A stretch of DNA of 15,750 nucleotides. It comes from DATDRS01 sp035291605. GTDB taxonomy: Bacteria; Chloroflexota; Anaerolineae; Anaerolineales; UBA6663. This document shows, piece after piece, positions 14,717 to 15,750 of this stretch. The DNA is taken from NCBI GenBank assembly GCA_035291605.1, contig DATDRS010000213.1, forward strand, positions 1 to 15,750, given 5' to 3'. Every line of letters starts with the position of its first letter. Within the stretch, counting starts at the first letter, position 1. The position numbers and the translations under genes are program-made. Under the pieces are notes generated by a model, which ran no database searches, was not told the origin of the DNA, and was given only the letters and a program-made list of their open reading frames with translations.

Positions 14717-15660
14717 GCATCCAAACCGCTGCCCCTCGGATGTCCACTGCGTCCTCGGCCGACCTCGTGCGCTGGCTAGTGCGCCTAGTGGGTCGAGGCG
14801 CGATCCATGCCGTGCTGATCGGGTTGGGACTCGTATGGCTGGTCCCGTCGTTGGGATTGTTTATCACTTCCCTGCGCTCCCCCGCCGACGTCGCAACCTC
14901 CGGCTGGTGGACAGCCTTTTCTCAGGCCCGGTTTACGCTGGGCAACTATGTCGACGTCCTCGCTGCCCGAGGGTTTAACCACAATTTCGTCAATTCCTTT
15001 ATCATTACCGTGCCCTCCACTCTCCTTCCGATCTTGATTGCGGCGCTGGCGGGCTATGCCTTTGCCTGGCTAAAGTTTTGGGGCCGGGATGTCCTGTTCC
15101 TGGTGGTGATTGCCCTCCTGGTCATCCCGCTGCAGACCACCTGGGTGCCGGTCCTCCGCATGTTCAACGATCCCGTCGGCTACTTCAGGGTGGGCTGGAT
15201 ACCTTTCCTGGCGCAGCTGGACTTAAGATTAACCGGATCGTTTGTCGGCATCTGGCTGGCGCACACCGCCTACGGCTTGCCCTTTGCCATCTTCGTGCTC
15301 CGCAACTTCTTCATCGGTTTGCCCAAAGAATTATTTGACTCGGCCAAAATAGACGGCGCCTCCGATTTTGGCATCTTCTGGCGCATCGCGTTGCCGCTTT
15401 CGGTGCCGGCCCTCGCCTCGCTGGTCATCTTTCAATTTATGTGGGTCTGGAATGACCTCATGAACGCCTTGATCTTTCTGCAAGACGCCACCAAACAGCC
15501 TCTGACGGTGAGCATCCAGGCCCTTCTGAGCACTTACGGCTCGGAATGGCACTTGCTGGCCGCCGGGGCCTTTGTGACGATGTCCGTGCCCCTGCTGGTT
15601 TTCTTTGGCCTGCAGCAATACTTCGTGCGCGGCATCACGGCTGGAGCCGTCAAAGGGTGA
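14713..15660 (+). CDS. Carbohydrate ABC transporter permease (MalG/AglG-like, CUT1)
   Basis: This 315-residue inner-membrane permease is the partner of the preceding one. Membrane segments are seen near 32-53, 93-121, 126-149, 175-198, 231-255 and 281-304. The EAA loop reads FDSAKIDGASDFGIFWRIALP (from residue 208), and the C-terminus QQYFVRGITAGAVKG is the classic MalG-type ending. The ATG overlaps the previous stop by 4 nt (ATGA at 14713-14716), and GGAGGAGGG just upstream can serve as ribosome binding site, so the two subunits are translationally coupled. The N-terminus carries about 28 extra polar residues before the first membrane segment. No ATPase gene follows in the window, so the transporter may use one encoded further on or a shared MsmX-like ATPase. 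Confidence 0.95.
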   Translation: MSIQTAAPRMSTASSADLVRWLVRLVGRGAIHAVLIGLGLVWLVPSLGLFITSLRSPADVATSGWWTAFSQARFTLGNYVDVLAARGFNHNFVNSFIITVPSTLLPILIAALAGYAFAWLKFWGRDVLFLVVIALLVIPLQTTWVPVLRMFNDPVGYFRVGWIPFLAQLDLRLTGSFVGIWLAHTAYGLPFAIFVLRNFFIGLPKELFDSAKIDGASDFGIFWRIALPLSVPALASLVIFQFMWVWNDLMNALIFLQDATKQPLTVSIQALLSTYGSEWHLLAAGAFVTMSVPLLVFFGLQQYFVRGITAGAVKG

Positions 15661-15661
15661 C

Positions 15662-15750
15662 ATGAAAACCCGCGCGCTTTTCGTCCTGCTCGCCCTCGCT
15701 TTCGCCGTCCAAACCGCCCACCACGCGGAGCACGTCACGCAACTGATTCA
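15662..15750 (+). CDS. Start of a small secreted or membrane protein, cut by the window edge
   Basis: ATG 15662 begins 1 nt after the stop of the second permease. The 29 whole codons visible start MKTRALFVLLALAFAVQTAH and continue HAEHVTQLI. The N-terminus is a hydrophobic signal or membrane segment, followed by a His-rich HHAEH stretch that could bind metal or heme. The tight spacing suggests it belongs to the importer operon. I do not recognise the product with certainty; it is not an ABC ATPase start. A chance open frame is possible but the codon use and position favour a real gene. Confidence 0.6.
   Translation, partial: MKTRALFVLLALAFAVQTAHHAEHVTQLI

Overview
The window most likely comes from a high-GC member of the Chloroflexota, probably Anaerolineae. 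This is inferred from several habits seen together: very large secreted proteins built from SdrD_B-type and DUF11-type modules, a C-terminal tail ending in LYLPFVFK, a lipoprotein with a Thr/Pro/Val linker (ITATPEAPE), and several short palindromic elements of the kind scattered through such genomes (one contains CCCTTCGACAGGCTCAGGG). No rRNA, tRNA, CRISPR array, insertion sequence or phage gene was seen.

Left part, minus strand (10402 down to 1). Three genes face the same way. First is an orphan single-domain response regulator (10402-9965). A 302-bp gap with a plausible sigma-70 promoter follows, and then a 2333-residue secreted modular protein (9662-2661). Last is a gingipain-like C25 cysteine peptidase that starts 4 bp after the giant gene stops and runs off the left edge without a stop (2656 to <1). 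The peptidase frame is open for 885 codons. It holds a signal peptide, a long N-terminal beta-rich region and a C25 catalytic domain with a His810/Cys844 pair. The giant protein has a signal peptide, an unassigned N-terminal region, seven SdrD_B-type domains with Ca2+-loop-like motifs, several DUF11-like domains (one split by an inserted module of about 200 residues), and a C-terminal domain with the LYLPFVFK tail. The tight coupling of a large surface protein to a C25 peptidase is the most interesting feature, because the type IX secretion sortase PorU also belongs to family C25.

Middle (10403-12230). A 362-bp divergent region holds several hairpins and short repeats. It is followed by rarA (mgsA), the replication-associated AAA+ ATPase. 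Its likely -10 box lies only 7 bp before the ATG, so the transcript may be leaderless. A dispersed palindromic element is inserted in frame in the rarA coding sequence.

Right part, plus strand (12231-15750). This is a CUT1-type carbohydrate ABC importer operon: a lipoprotein solute-binding protein, an intercistronic hairpin, and two membrane permeases that overlap by ATGA. A further small secreted or membrane protein starts 1 nt after the second permease and is cut by the right edge. No ATPase subunit is present in the window. A 20-bp near-perfect palindrome with a central CG lies 34 bp upstream of the binding-protein start and is a good operator candidate, for example for a LacI-family regulator.
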